From: Coriaria nepalensis
Taxonomy: Eukaryota; Streptophyta; Magnoliopsida; Cucurbitales; Coriariaceae
Reading direction: 5' to 3'
NCBI GenBank assembly: GCA_027186245.1
Contig: CP114500.1
Coordinates: forward strand, 6,954,001 to 7,018,000
Length of the DNA stretch: 64,000 nucleotides
In this document: piece after piece, positions 30,783-41,911 of the stretch
Layout: every line of letters starts with the position of its first letter
How positions within the stretch are numbered: position 1 is the stretch's first letter
Notes under the pieces: model-generated
What the model saw: the letters and a program-made list of their open reading frames with translations, nothing else
What the model was told of the DNA's origin: nothing
The model's database searches: none
Made by a program: the position numbers and the translations under genes

Positions 30783-32001
30783 TTCTGTTTTTGATATTAT
30801 TAAGGGATAATTCTTAGGGTTTGATTTTACACTCTTGTAGTCAAAATTAATTGAAAATCTTAGAACTATATATACTTCATACTCAACTAGAGAATTTGTT
30901 TGGCCAAAAAAAAAATAAAAAACTAGAGAATCTGAACTTCTGTTCTCCGATCATATCCAGTTAACGGAGTTTTTTTTCCAATATTTTTTCGGGCTCATAT
31001 ATTTACGTAACAATATTAATATAAATTTATATTAAAATTTTGATACGAGATCATCTTACTAAACAATTATATTATGCAAAATACCTTATCATGACACAAA
31101 TGGTTACAAAGTCTATTGATATGGATTATCAAGCACTTTAAAAAGGCATTCTAACAACCGTATTAGGTAGAGAGAAGGGTTGAAACGAACAGTTTCATTT
31201 AAGTGCTTGTGTCATGTCAAAATAGTCAGCCATAGATATACTTTCCATACTTTTCTTCTTCTTCTTCTTCCATTTTTTATTTCTTTTCTTCATTTCGGAA
31301 CCAGAACCTGGGTTTTATACCGTGTGTTAACATACGGTGGTATCTTATCATAACAAGTTGCTTATCTTATTGTATGTCTTTCAATATTGGGTCGTTACTC
31401 TTAGGTAAGCCCATTTAAGGTAGTTCCAAATTGAATTGGACTAAATTTCCCGATATATTAATGTAATAACAGTTGAAAGAATCAATCTTGTTAGCATTTG
31501 TTGAAATTGTCAAGAAATTATCATTATACATTCTAAGAACAATACAACAAAGTCAGACATTGTTATATTTCTAGTTTTTTAATGAAAATTTGAGCCCAAC
31601 TTGAAACGTTATCCAAGATTCCGAATATTAGAATGTGTAAGAGAACATATTCTTAGTTGAACGGTTCCTCGACTATGATAAACTTACTACCATTTTCTAA
31701 CCTCGTCAACTATATACATATGCATACTTATATATCACTTCTACTATAAAACTATATATATATATATATGTTACTAGCTGCAGTAAATGGGCAGGTTAAA
31801 GTACCCTTCCAAAAGGCAAGACCCAACGACCCCATCTAAAACTAATCTACTACAGCAATACCGAGTCCACCATTTAAATCACTCACAAGATGGAGCCGTT
31901 TAACAAACTCCCTCCTACATTTCATTCATTTATACATTTCACTTCTCCCCATAACAACAAAACCTAACACTCTCTCTCTCTCTCTCTCTCCAATTCCCTC
32001 A
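30783..32001. other. Spacer between the two PADRE genes
   Basis: No gene seen. It holds an AT-rich 3' flank, a CTT repeat (31255-31270), a TA run (31751-31769) and, directly before the second gene, a TC microsatellite. Confidence 0.65.
31971..31990 (+). repeat. TC microsatellite in the PADRE 2 leader
   Basis: Ten TC units end 11 bases before the ATG at 32002. The first PADRE gene has CT repeats in the same relative position (30270-30281). Confidence 0.8.
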
Positions 32002-32601
32002 ATGGGTAACCATTACTCTTTCTCATGCACCCAACTATCCAAACCTTCATCTGGAAAAATCATTCTCTCGAACGGGTCGGTTGAAGAGTTTAACGACCCG
32101 GTAACCGTAGCTGAGTTGATGCTAGAACACCCACAACATGTTGTGGTTGACTTTCACTCCGCCGTAACGGGAAAAAAACCGGCCCCATTGCCTGCAGACA
32201 AGGAGCTAGCTACGAACGATGTCTACTTAATCCTTCCAATAAGACGGGGCAAGATTGGAACATTATCACCGGAGGAAATTCACCGTCTTGTTTTGATCGT
32301 TAATTCAGTCAGTCGGTCCCGTTTGTTTCTGGGTTCTTTGAGGTTTCTTCCTTGGTTCGCTCGGATTTGTCCTGCTGATCATGTGGCGCCCGGTCAGAAT
32401 GTTAGTGTTGGAGGTTTTTGTGATACTCATATGAAAAAAGAAAACATGGAGATCGATGACGAGGTTGAGTTTATGACCGAGGGTTTGGAGGCGAGACCGG
32501 AGTACTTGAGTCGACAGTTATCCGGTAAGGGGTGGAAACCTAGTTTGGATACTATTAAGGAGAAGAAGGCTAAGAAAAAGGTATCTCATTGGTTGTTCTA
32601 A
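32002..32601 (+). CDS. Second PADRE/DUF4228 domain protein
   Basis: Intronless, 199 aa. The N-terminus MGNHYSFSC keeps Gly2 for myristoylation. PADRE core: GKIILSNGSVEEFNDPVTVA, ELMLEHPQHVVVDF, then NDVYLILPIRRGKIGTLSPE, and a C-terminal WKPSLDTIKEK motif equivalent to the W-x-P-x-L-x-T-I tail of the first gene. The insertion RLFLGSLRFLPWFARICP between core and tail is hydrophobic and not present in the shorter neighbour. A basic extension (KKAKKKVSHWLF) follows the tail motif. Two family members side by side suggest an old tandem pair, but they differ enough that recent duplication is excluded. Confidence 0.88.
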   Translation: MGNHYSFSCTQLSKPSSGKIILSNGSVEEFNDPVTVAELMLEHPQHVVVDFHSAVTGKKPAPLPADKELATNDVYLILPIRRGKIGTLSPEEIHRLVLIVNSVSRSRLFLGSLRFLPWFARICPADHVAPGQNVSVGGFCDTHMKKENMEIDDEVEFMTEGLEARPEYLSRQLSGKGWKPSLDTIKEKKAKKKVSHWLF

Positions 32602-33679
32602 TTAATTAGAGTTTAATATGTATGTTATGTTCTGTTTTTTCAAGTAATTAGGAACCAAACGGTGAACTTCCTGTTTAAGTAACTACCTCGTTTCATAGTA
32701 CAACGACCGCGTTTGTAAGTTATATAAACTTTCATTTCGCGCGTTGTGTTGAGTTAATGGTTGATCATGAAGTGATAATGTGTTACAAACTTAATTTGGG
32801 TTCAAACCTTCATGTTTAATGTGCGTTGACTTATTAATTGGCTATTTAGAGCTGGTCAACTCGCGATTAATCGATTAACTTTATTCATTACTTTTACCGA
32901 TTCATGGTTGGTATGCAGAAACATTTGGATATCTGGGTGGCCGATTCTCTTAGTTATATATATTTGGGCTAAAAAAATTGGATACTTGGGCCCAATATTC
33001 TTGTTTGTCGTGTTAGATATGTCGGCCCAATATAATTGGTAAATCAAATTATATAGTTTTTTTTAAAAAAATTAATGAATTAAGCATATATTTTGCTTTT
33101 ACTACAAGAATATGACAATTAACCAAAAAAATGAATTAGCATCGGATAGAATCACTTATCCTTTGGAATGAATACACATAATGGTATGACTTGGTATGGA
33201 TTCTTAAGTGAGGTTTCGTCATATTGATGTCTTTTTACTTTGTAAGGCAGCCTGTGGCCCATTTCTTTCTCTCTTTATTATTATTATTATTTTTTTTTTT
33301 TAAAGAAAAAATAATGTTTTGCTCGTAATTGGAGGGCTTGTTTTACCTCTTGCAATATATTCGCGTGTTGGAGAGGGCTTAATTTGCCTCTTGCTCGTAA
33401 TTGTATATATAACGAGTTCACGCCCCTTTTTTTTTTTTAGATTGGAGGGCTTAGTGTACCTCTTGCTAGACATAATTTAGGCCGAAGCTGATGTTTGAGC
33501 TTTTTAGGCGAAATGCATGTTAATGCATATGACAAAAACATGCTAGGGCGATCTGGGTCCCTTTTCTAAGCAATGAATTAAAAGCTCCTACTCCTAGAAT
33601 ATTCCCGAGTTCTACATGGAAACAAATTACCTAGGCAAAGAAATTATAAGTAAACACATATACACTCGGGACAAGTCTC
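32602..33679. other. Spacer with GGAGGGCTT repeats before gypsy relic
   Basis: No gene seen. Between 33321 and 33470 a motif of the form GGAGGGCTT...ACCTCTTGC occurs three times with variation (about 33331, 33370 and 33443), twice next to CTCGTAATTG. A TTA run precedes it at 33276-33290. This may be the 3' non-coding part or LTR debris of the retroelement to its right. Confidence 0.5.
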
Positions 33680-35970
33680 CGGCCTTATGTGGGCTCAAAG
33701 TATAATTTCAAATCCTCCGCGTGTCATGGATGTATAAGCTCCGAACCGTACTTATCTTTCAGCTTATAAGTACCCACGCCGTTTTTTTCGATCACCACAT
33801 AGGGACCTTCCTATGTCAGAGTGAAAGGCATTTCTCCGATTGTGGATTGCAGCATGGTACAAATCGCCTAGAGAACCCTTGGTAGCTCGTCTGCCCATTG
33901 TCTTTTGCATCCGCTCCAACTTTTTTTTTAAAACAAAGTCTTGATGACTCTATTTACGGCCTCAACCTGGCCTTTAGATTGAGGATGAGATGACAAAGAG
34001 AAAATGTGTTGTATGCCAAGTTCGGAACACATCCTTCTGACCTTTCCATTGTTGAACTGTGTTCCGTTGTCTGTGACAATCACCTCTAGTATGCCGAAGC
34101 AGCATTTGACGTTTTTCTAAAAGAAGTTGGAGGTACTCTCTTCTGTGATCAAAGTCAAAGGTTCAGCTCAACCCATTTTGTGAAATAATCAATTGCTACA
34201 ACAATTACATGTTTCCTCTACTGTGATAAATACGGTATTGGGCCAATCAGATAAATTCCTCATTTGAAAAATGTCAATGACTTGCCACTAATGTCATAGG
34301 AGCTGGAGGCCGCCTTAGAATTATTCCATAAAATTGGCCATCTTGACAAGTCCGACATGTTTCTTCCGCATTTTTCCTAAGGGTCGACCAAATATATCCC
34401 AACAAGAGTAACTTCTTTTTCCTCTCAATACCCCCGTGTATTTCTCTCAATACATATTCGACCTCATTTTCATCTAAACATCGCAGAAGGGGACAATAAT
34501 ACCCCTTTTCTGTATAAGGGATCAACTATTATCACACAACAAGCTACTCTTTATTGGACTTTCATTACTTCGGCTTATTTCTGATAGCAGTGCGCCCTCC
34601 TTTAGATATGCCCATAGCGGGCCCATCCATCCTCGCGAAATGGTCTGAAACACATGCGATCCTTGAATACTTAGTTTATCCAGATGTTCGAGTAGACTCC
34701 TGGGGAAGGTTCAGCATCATGCTCTAAAGCAATCTGGGCTAAAGAGTTCACCTCAATGTTCTGTTCCCATGACACATGGTTGAAGGTGCATTCCTCAAAC
34801 GTCGAGCTAAGGGAGAGAATTCACTCTAAATATGCCTTTAAGACTAATGACTTAGCCTAACACATCCCTTTTACTCGGTTGATGACGTCGGAGAAAAATA
34901 TATTTATATAACAGAACTTAAAATATTGAACTTTATCATGATATGTATTTATATAACATAATATATTAATTCTAATAAAATTCATAAATATAATGAATGA
35001 GTGTTTTTACTATTATTGAACAAATAATAATATTATTAATATTTAAAAATAAGATTGTATCTTACAAAATATACACTCATCGGATCTAACCCAATTGACT
35101 TGACATGCATACACTTTCAACATCTAACTATAAAATCAGCAAAGTACATGGTATGGGCTTAGCCAGCCTCAGTATAATAAGAAAATATTCTTTCAAGTTA
35201 GAGATCATCTCCCCACACTAGTCTATCCAAGTTCCTCCTTTTGCACCATTCAAAAGCTTAGAAAAAAAGGCAGACATTTGTCTAATGAGCGACTCATGAA
35301 GCAGCTTAGAGTAGCATTACAACCTATCAAGTTTTAAAGCTCCTTCTTCATCTGAGGTGACCACAAGTCCAATATCGCTTGGACTTTTTCTGGATTGGCA
35401 TCGATGCCACGGTGATGCAATATAAACCCCAAAAAATTTCTCGATGCAACTTCGAATGTGCACATTTTTAGGTTTAGCTTCATGTCATTCCGCTTCATAA
35501 TGAGAAAAGCTTCTTCCAAATCCCTTGCGTGATTTGCCTCTGATAGACACTTGACCAAAATGTCGTCTACGTAGACTTCCATTTTTTTTCCAAGTTGCTC
35601 CCAGAACATTTCTTTTACCAATCGTTGGAAGATGGCTCCCATATTTTTTAGCCTAAAAGGCATTACCTTATAGCAATACAAGCCCATATGAATGGTGAAT
35701 GATGTTTTCTCTTGATCGAGCTCCCATAGTCTTACTTGATTATATCCATTGTAAGCAACCAATAAGCTAAGGGTCTCATACCCTAGCATTGTGTCAACCA
35801 ATTGATCTATGTTAAAAAGTGAGAAGATATCCTCAAGGCACACCTTGTTGAGATTTGTGAAGTCCATGCACATATGCCATTTTCTGTTAGGTTTTCTGAC
35901 CATCATTACATTGGACAGGTAGTTAGTGTACTGCACTTCTCTGAGAACCGAATTCGAGATTGCTCCTCTT
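33680..35970 (-). mobile_element. Decayed Ty3/gypsy retrotransposon pol fragment
   Basis: Minus-strand fragments in the order expected for Ty3/gypsy pol (RT, RNase H, integrase). Reverse transcriptase spans about 35334-35960, with WHMCMDFTNLNK, QEKTSFT and the catalytic motif YVDDILVK. An RNase H end lies near 34740-34880 (NIEVNSLAQIA). The integrase zinc region is at 34274-34525 (CRTCQDGQF), an integrase core at about 33900-34100 (TDNGTQFNNG), and a C-terminal piece at 33690-33830 (EGPYVV). The style resembles the Tat/Ogre side of the family. Stops and frameshifts break it many times, AT-rich DNA at about 34890-35320 interrupts it, and gag, protease and the 5' part are absent beyond about 35970. 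I could not identify flanking LTRs or a target-site duplication. It is non-functional. Confidence 0.85.
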
Positions 35971-38421
35971 CTAAGTAGACGTCCTCTTTATCTAATGGCT
36001 GGTCATATTTCTATTATATTTTCTCCTTAATTAGATGGTTATTCTTCGAGTATAATAAATATATCCTCATTACGATCTATGTTGGCCTCCCGTTCGGTTT
36101 GATTACTCATGCAAAATAGGGATTTTCATTTCCCATAAATGGCCCTAAATTGTTAGGTACAAAACCCAAATAATTTACTTTACTCTTTCGATCCACTTAC
36201 AAAATATAAAAATAAAGATCCTCAAGGGTGAAGTTAAGGACCTCCTTTAAAGATTAAGTTAGTCCGTGTTTGATATTTTTGCTGTAAAGTTGACCGAGAT
36301 TCATCACCGTATTCACTGTTTGTCATTCACTATTTATAGACGAATTGAACGCCAATCATAATCACGGGGTGGCGGTTATGAGAGAATGCTTCCATATTGC
36401 GCTATAAATGCCGATCGTAGTTTTACTCTTTCCTCTGGTTGTGTTCTTCCTTAGACTTTACATGCGTTGTTGGGCTATACGATATGGTTGATTTCCAATG
36501 GGCCATACTGTATTTTTGACCTCTTTTGGCGGCCCGTGTTCTATATTCGGCGGCCCATGGCCCCCCCTCCTAATCTTCAAAATCTTTCCAGATCAATCTG
36601 CTAATAAATTAAATAATCGGTAAGTACCTAACGCACATGGTATCATGAAAACAAGTCAACACTTAGATTATTGAAAATATATTGTGGATAAATTTGGATA
36701 CCTTATCTGTCTTGTCTGTAATTTCATGTTCCTTCTCTGAAAAAGTTGCATAAATTTCCATCTTAGCATTGATGATTAGATTAACAAAAGTAATAACTAC
36801 TAGCCTAGATAGGGATCAATTAATGACATCCTCCTAATCGGAATGGTTAAGACTCGAGTTCCCGAAAGTTATCTGTCTTAAGATCTCGAGTTTGTTATTA
36901 TATATAATAATTTTTAAAATCGGTTAACTTTAATAAGTTGAACACTTCACCTCCTGCATCTCCGGTGATTCGACACTGAATTGGAAACCAATCAAGTATT
37001 ATGGTTGTGTTTAGCTAAACTAACTGAATACGGATATGGGGAAAAAAAATGTCAACCTCGTTACAAGAGAATGAATGAATGTCCATGCAAATTGAAAATG
37101 TAATAAAGAATGGAGTGGTTCAATTAGAAGATGTAAGAATGGAGTGATTCCTCGAATCTCGATCCAGTGGTTTCAGTTAAAATTTCCATTTGATAAAAAA
37201 CATCTAACCAAATTGCAATTAGATTGCGGGGTTGCTGCAACGTAACCTTCTGAAATGGGACCGAACAAATGATTAATTACAAGCCAATGTCATCATGTCT
37301 TATTGGCCAATCAATGCACCAGATCCATTGGTATGAAGCAAATGCTTGTACAATAAAAAATATTTGAGAAAATGGAATATGGGCTGCTACACATAAGTAA
37401 TGGCCAAATGAAAAGGAAATAGCAATCGGAAACAGACAGACAATCTTCTGAGTTTTGATCCACACTGTGGCCTGTGGGTGGGACGTTCAGTTCAGCTTAC
37501 CAAGAAAAACACAATTTATAAAACCAGAGTTTGACAGATACGGTCCAAATCGACTGTACACAGGTAACTCAATGCAAGTGGGTCCCAACTTGTTTGAGTA
37601 ACCAAATATCATATGAAATATAGAAATATAACGATTGAAATTAACTGTCCAAATGAATCATGATATTCTTATTTTCTCACCGTCCAATCCAGGTGAATTG
37701 GGATAGGGTTTCTAAAGAGGCTTTTTTTTTTTTTTATGGTGACATTTCTTCAAAGCTAAGCAGAACATATATTTCTATTTTACTTCAAAAAAATTATAAA
37801 AATAAAAATCAATCCTTTGAAAAGTGGACGCATCTTTGACCTTCGCAAATCAAGAACTCACCATGTCAGCATCAGAACTTTACCATCTTACCCTTATTAA
37901 AAATAATAATAATAAGCATTTTATTATATTTTTTAAAATATATGTTTAAATATTATTCTATTTTCTTTAAAATAAGCATTATTTTGATTAATTTTTATTT
38001 ATAATTATATTTGTATTAATAATTCGTGACTTTAAATATATATTTTTTAAGACTTTCTAACTTTCCCTCAGCCGGCAGGTAAGTTTTCATTCTCAAATTT
38101 CAGTTGTTGTAAAAAAAGTTTTTTTTTTTTTTTTAATTCTTTTTCACAACACCAACTTTGGTTTAAAAATTAGAAAAGAAGAAATCTTTAACAGCCCATA
38201 ATCCCTTTTTTTTTTCTTTTTTTTTTTTTTTTGCTCTTTCGCTTTTAGTTTTTAATTTCAATTCGCACACCCACAACACGATCATGTACCATGCATCCAC
38301 ATATATATATATATATATATATATACTTCTCACACCTCCTTAACTTGCATTGCACCCTCCTCTCTAAGAACAAAAACAGCTCCATTTTGTCTATTAATTT
38401 CTTCACATCTTAACATCAACA
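35971..38421. other. Intergenic region gypsy relic to GH3 gene
   Basis: No gene seen. It contains a GC-richer patch (36360-36560) that could be further transposon debris, T runs (37721-37735, 38118-38134, 38207-38232) and a TA repeat (38300-38325) about 100 bp before the GH3 start, in the position of a core promoter. Confidence 0.6.
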
Positions 38422-38917
38422 ATGTCACCCTCCTCCTCCCCTTCTTTCTCCCTCATTCTCACCCTCCTAATCCTTTCCCACCTCTCCGTTCGTCCAACCG
38501 TCCAAGCCCAGGACCCGTTTGCCTGCGATCCTAAACTCAAAACTACCGGAGCCCTACCATTTTGCAACGTTAAGTTGCCGATACAGAGCAGAGTAGAAGA
38601 CCTAATAGGGAGGCTGACTTTGAAAGAGAAAGTGAAGTTGCTTGTCAACAAAGCTGAGTCTGTTCCCAGATTGGGAATTCAAGGCTATGAATGGTGGTCC
38701 GAAGCTCTTCATGGCGTTTCCAATGCGGGCCCAGGGACTACTTTCGGCGGGCCCTTCCCTGGGGCCACTAGCTTCCCTCAAGTCATCACCACCGCCGCTT
38801 CTTTCAACGCCTCCTTGTGGGAGGAAATCGGACGGGTCAGAAACGCTCTTTTCATATTATACTTCAAAATGATCTTTTGCATTATTATTATTATTATTAG
38901 CCTATCCTATCTACCCA

Positions 38918-38949
<32 letters not shown>

Positions 38950-41911
38950 AATAAATATAAATAGCAAAGATAGTAATTAAGTTAATGAGACTAATTATCG
39001 ACATCATCATGTAACATATTACAAAACATGAAAATATATATAATCCACGTCGTCCTTTCTAAGATAAGATTTTGTCTGGATAAGGTATATGGTAAAAGTA
39101 TGCAATTAAGACACTAATCATTAACTTTACTATAATATATGACTTTCTTTAAGCCAAGAAAGCATATCTCATCGCTTTTATTTGGTGTTTACATCATGCT
39201 TTGTTTCAGACACGAACCCAACCCAAGCAACTTGCCAAATGGAATGGGTCACGAGTCGTGATAATGACACTGAATGATGGAAAATTGTAGACATAGTGGT
39301 AAAATGAGTCAGGCCTTGAAAGTACGACATGGCTACCTCCTTTATTATTTTACTGTTATTGATAAGTTGTTATTTATGTCACTTATATGTTATTATATTA
39401 TTTATATTATATAACGTGTTAAATTAATTATTTATTAATATTTTAAATATAATATTAATATTATGGTCAACATGGCACGGCAAATATAACATCCATTTAT
39501 TATACCCGTACCATATCGTGTGCCGTGCCGTTTTGCCACATTTCATTGCGGCAAGGAGTTGCAAACGTGCACATTTTAGCGTGATCGTGTATTTGAATGC
39601 TAACGTGTACTTCAGGCGTGCGCTGCAGGTTGTGTCCGACGAAGCCAGAGCCATGTACAACGGGGGTGTTGCTGGGCTCACTTACTGGAGCCCAAATATC
39701 AACATTTTCAGAGATCCAAGGTGGGGCCGTGGACAGGAAACTCCCGGTGAAGATCCCGTCTTAGCCGGTGAATATGCGACCAGATACGTCAGAGGTCTAC
39801 AGGGAAACGACGGTGACCGGTTGAAAGTAGCTGCTTGCTGTAAACACTTCACTGCTTACGATCTTGATAACTGGAACGGCGTTGATCGCTTCCACTTTAA
39901 CGCGCAGGTGTACAGGATTACTACTACTCTACGCTACTCTGTATTTTTCATTAGTAAGGTGTTTTAGATCCTGACCGTTGATCTTGTTTACCAGGTCTCC
40001 AAGCAAGATCTGGAGGATACCTTCAATGTGCCGTTCAGGACGTGCGTTAGGGAAGGGAGAGTGGCCAGTGTGATGTGCTCGTATAATCAAGTCAACGGTG
40101 TCCCCACCTGCGCTGACCCTAATCTTTTAAAGAAGACCGTCCGTGGTCAATGGCAGCTCGATGGGTATGTTTTGACTTTTTGTTTCGCATGTTTAGATAA
40201 TCTTAGCCGTCGGATGTTTATAATCCTGTTGGTGGTTCTGTAGGTACATTGTGTCCGATTGTGATTCTGTTGGGGTGTTTTATGGTACCCAACATTATAC
40301 ATCAACTCCGGAGCAAGCCGCTGCTGATGCTATCAAAGCTGGTTAGAGCTTAGAATTGATTAGATTAATTAATTAATTAATGATTAAATTGAAAATTTTA
40401 TGTTGGACTGTGGGCCTCTCTGGTTGTTTTCAGGTTTGGACTTGGACTGTGGGCCCTTTCTAGGGATCCACAGTGAGGATGCAGTGAAAAAGGGCTTACT
40501 GAAGGAGGAGGATATTAATGTTGCATTGGTTAATACACTAACGATCCAAATGAGACTCGGGATGTTTGATGGGCCATCTCCACAGTCTTATGCTAACTTA
40601 GGGCCCAAAGATGTTTGTAGCCCAGCACACCAGGAACTGGCCCTTGAAGCTGCTAAACAAGGCATTGTCCTGCTTAAGAATGTGGGTCCCTCGCTTCCTC
40701 TATCCCCTCGTCGTCACCGCACTGTCGCCGTAATTGGGCCTAACTCAGACGTCAATGTAACCATGATTGGTAACTATGCTGGTAAGGAATGCTACTTGCT
40801 CTAAACTTGTTTGAAGATTGTCTCTAGTCATATCTTTGAATGAAGAAATTTACTAATTTTTAAAATTTAATGGGCCGGCCCAACAGGTGTAGCATGTGGA
40901 TACACGACTCCACTCCAAGGAATAGGGAGATACGCAAAGACAATACACCAACAAGGCTGTGAAGATGTAGGTTGTGCAAAGGACCGATTATTTGCAGAGG
41001 CAATCGGTGCGGCCCGTCAAGCAGATGCGACAGTTTTGGTGATGGGCCTGGACCAATCTATTGAGGCGGAATTCAGAGATCGGACTGGGCTTCTCTTACC
41101 TGGTCGCCAACAAGAGCTTATATCCAGGGTTGCCGCCTCCACCCGTGGGCCAATCATATTGGTTTTGATGTCAGGTGGGCCCATTGACGTGTCTTTCGCC
41201 GAGAGTGATCCGCGTATCGGTGCAATCGTGTGGGCCGGTTATCCTGGACAAGCTGGAGGTGCTGCCATTGCTGATATATTGTTTGGAACAACTAACCCGG
41301 GTGGGAAGTTGCCGATGACATGGTACCCACAAGAGTACTTATCTAATCTACCAATGACAAGCATGAGCATGAGGCCCAGCCCATCAAAGCCAGGAAGAAC
41401 ATACCGTTTCTACAAAGGCCCGGTCGTATATCCCTTCGGCCACGGATTAAGCTACACAAATTTCATCCAAAGTATAGCCAACGCACCCGCCATTGTGGCA
41501 GTTCCTCTCCACGGCGGCCACCAGAAATCTCACAACACCACCGCCGCCGCCCTTTCCGGCAAAGCAGTCCGAGTGACGCACGCAAGGTGTAACAAGCTCT
41601 CATTGGGCCTCCATCTGGACGTCAAGAATATTGGATCCAAAGATGGGTCCCACACGTTGCTGGTTTTCTCGAGCCCACCGCAAGGTAGGCTTTGGGCTCC
41701 TCATAAACAGCTGGTGGCCTTTGAGAAAGTCTATGTCCCTGCAGGGGCCCAAACTAGTGTCCAAATCAACATCCATGTTTGCAAGTTTTTGAGCGTTGTG
41801 GATAGATTTGGAATTAGAAGAATCCCGTTGGGTGAACATGGGATTCATATTGGTGACACTAAACATTCTGTCTCACTTCAAGCTGCCAATTTAGGGGTCA
41901 TTAAGTCCTAG
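38422..41911 (+). CDS. GH3 beta-xylosidase / alpha-L-arabinofuranosidase
   Basis: Six exons (38422-38835, 39629-39907, 39995-40164, 40244-40341, 40434-40781, 40887-41911) encode about 777 aa, typical of plant BXL proteins. A signal peptide (about 1-29, ending QAQ) directs it to the cell wall, where family members trim xylan and arabinan side chains. It has FACD at the mature N-terminus, [12 protein letters not shown], the GH3 (beta/alpha)8 barrel with [15 protein letters not shown] and KHFTAYD, the nucleophile Asp at about residue 293 in VSDCDSVG, a C-terminal domain with [12 protein letters not shown], and a fibronectin III-like end. It most resembles BXL1-type bifunctional enzymes. Intron 1 is 793 bp while the others are 79-105 bp. 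Nothing appears broken. Confidence 0.95.
38878..38948. repeat. Two TTA microsatellites in GH3 intron 1
   Basis: ATT/TTA runs at 38878-38899 and 38919-38948 lie just after the exon 1 donor. Confidence 0.85.

Noticed and set aside
32602..36600. LTR pair for the gypsy relic
   Set aside because: I compared the flanks by eye and found no long direct repeats or target-site duplication; a dot plot would be decisive.
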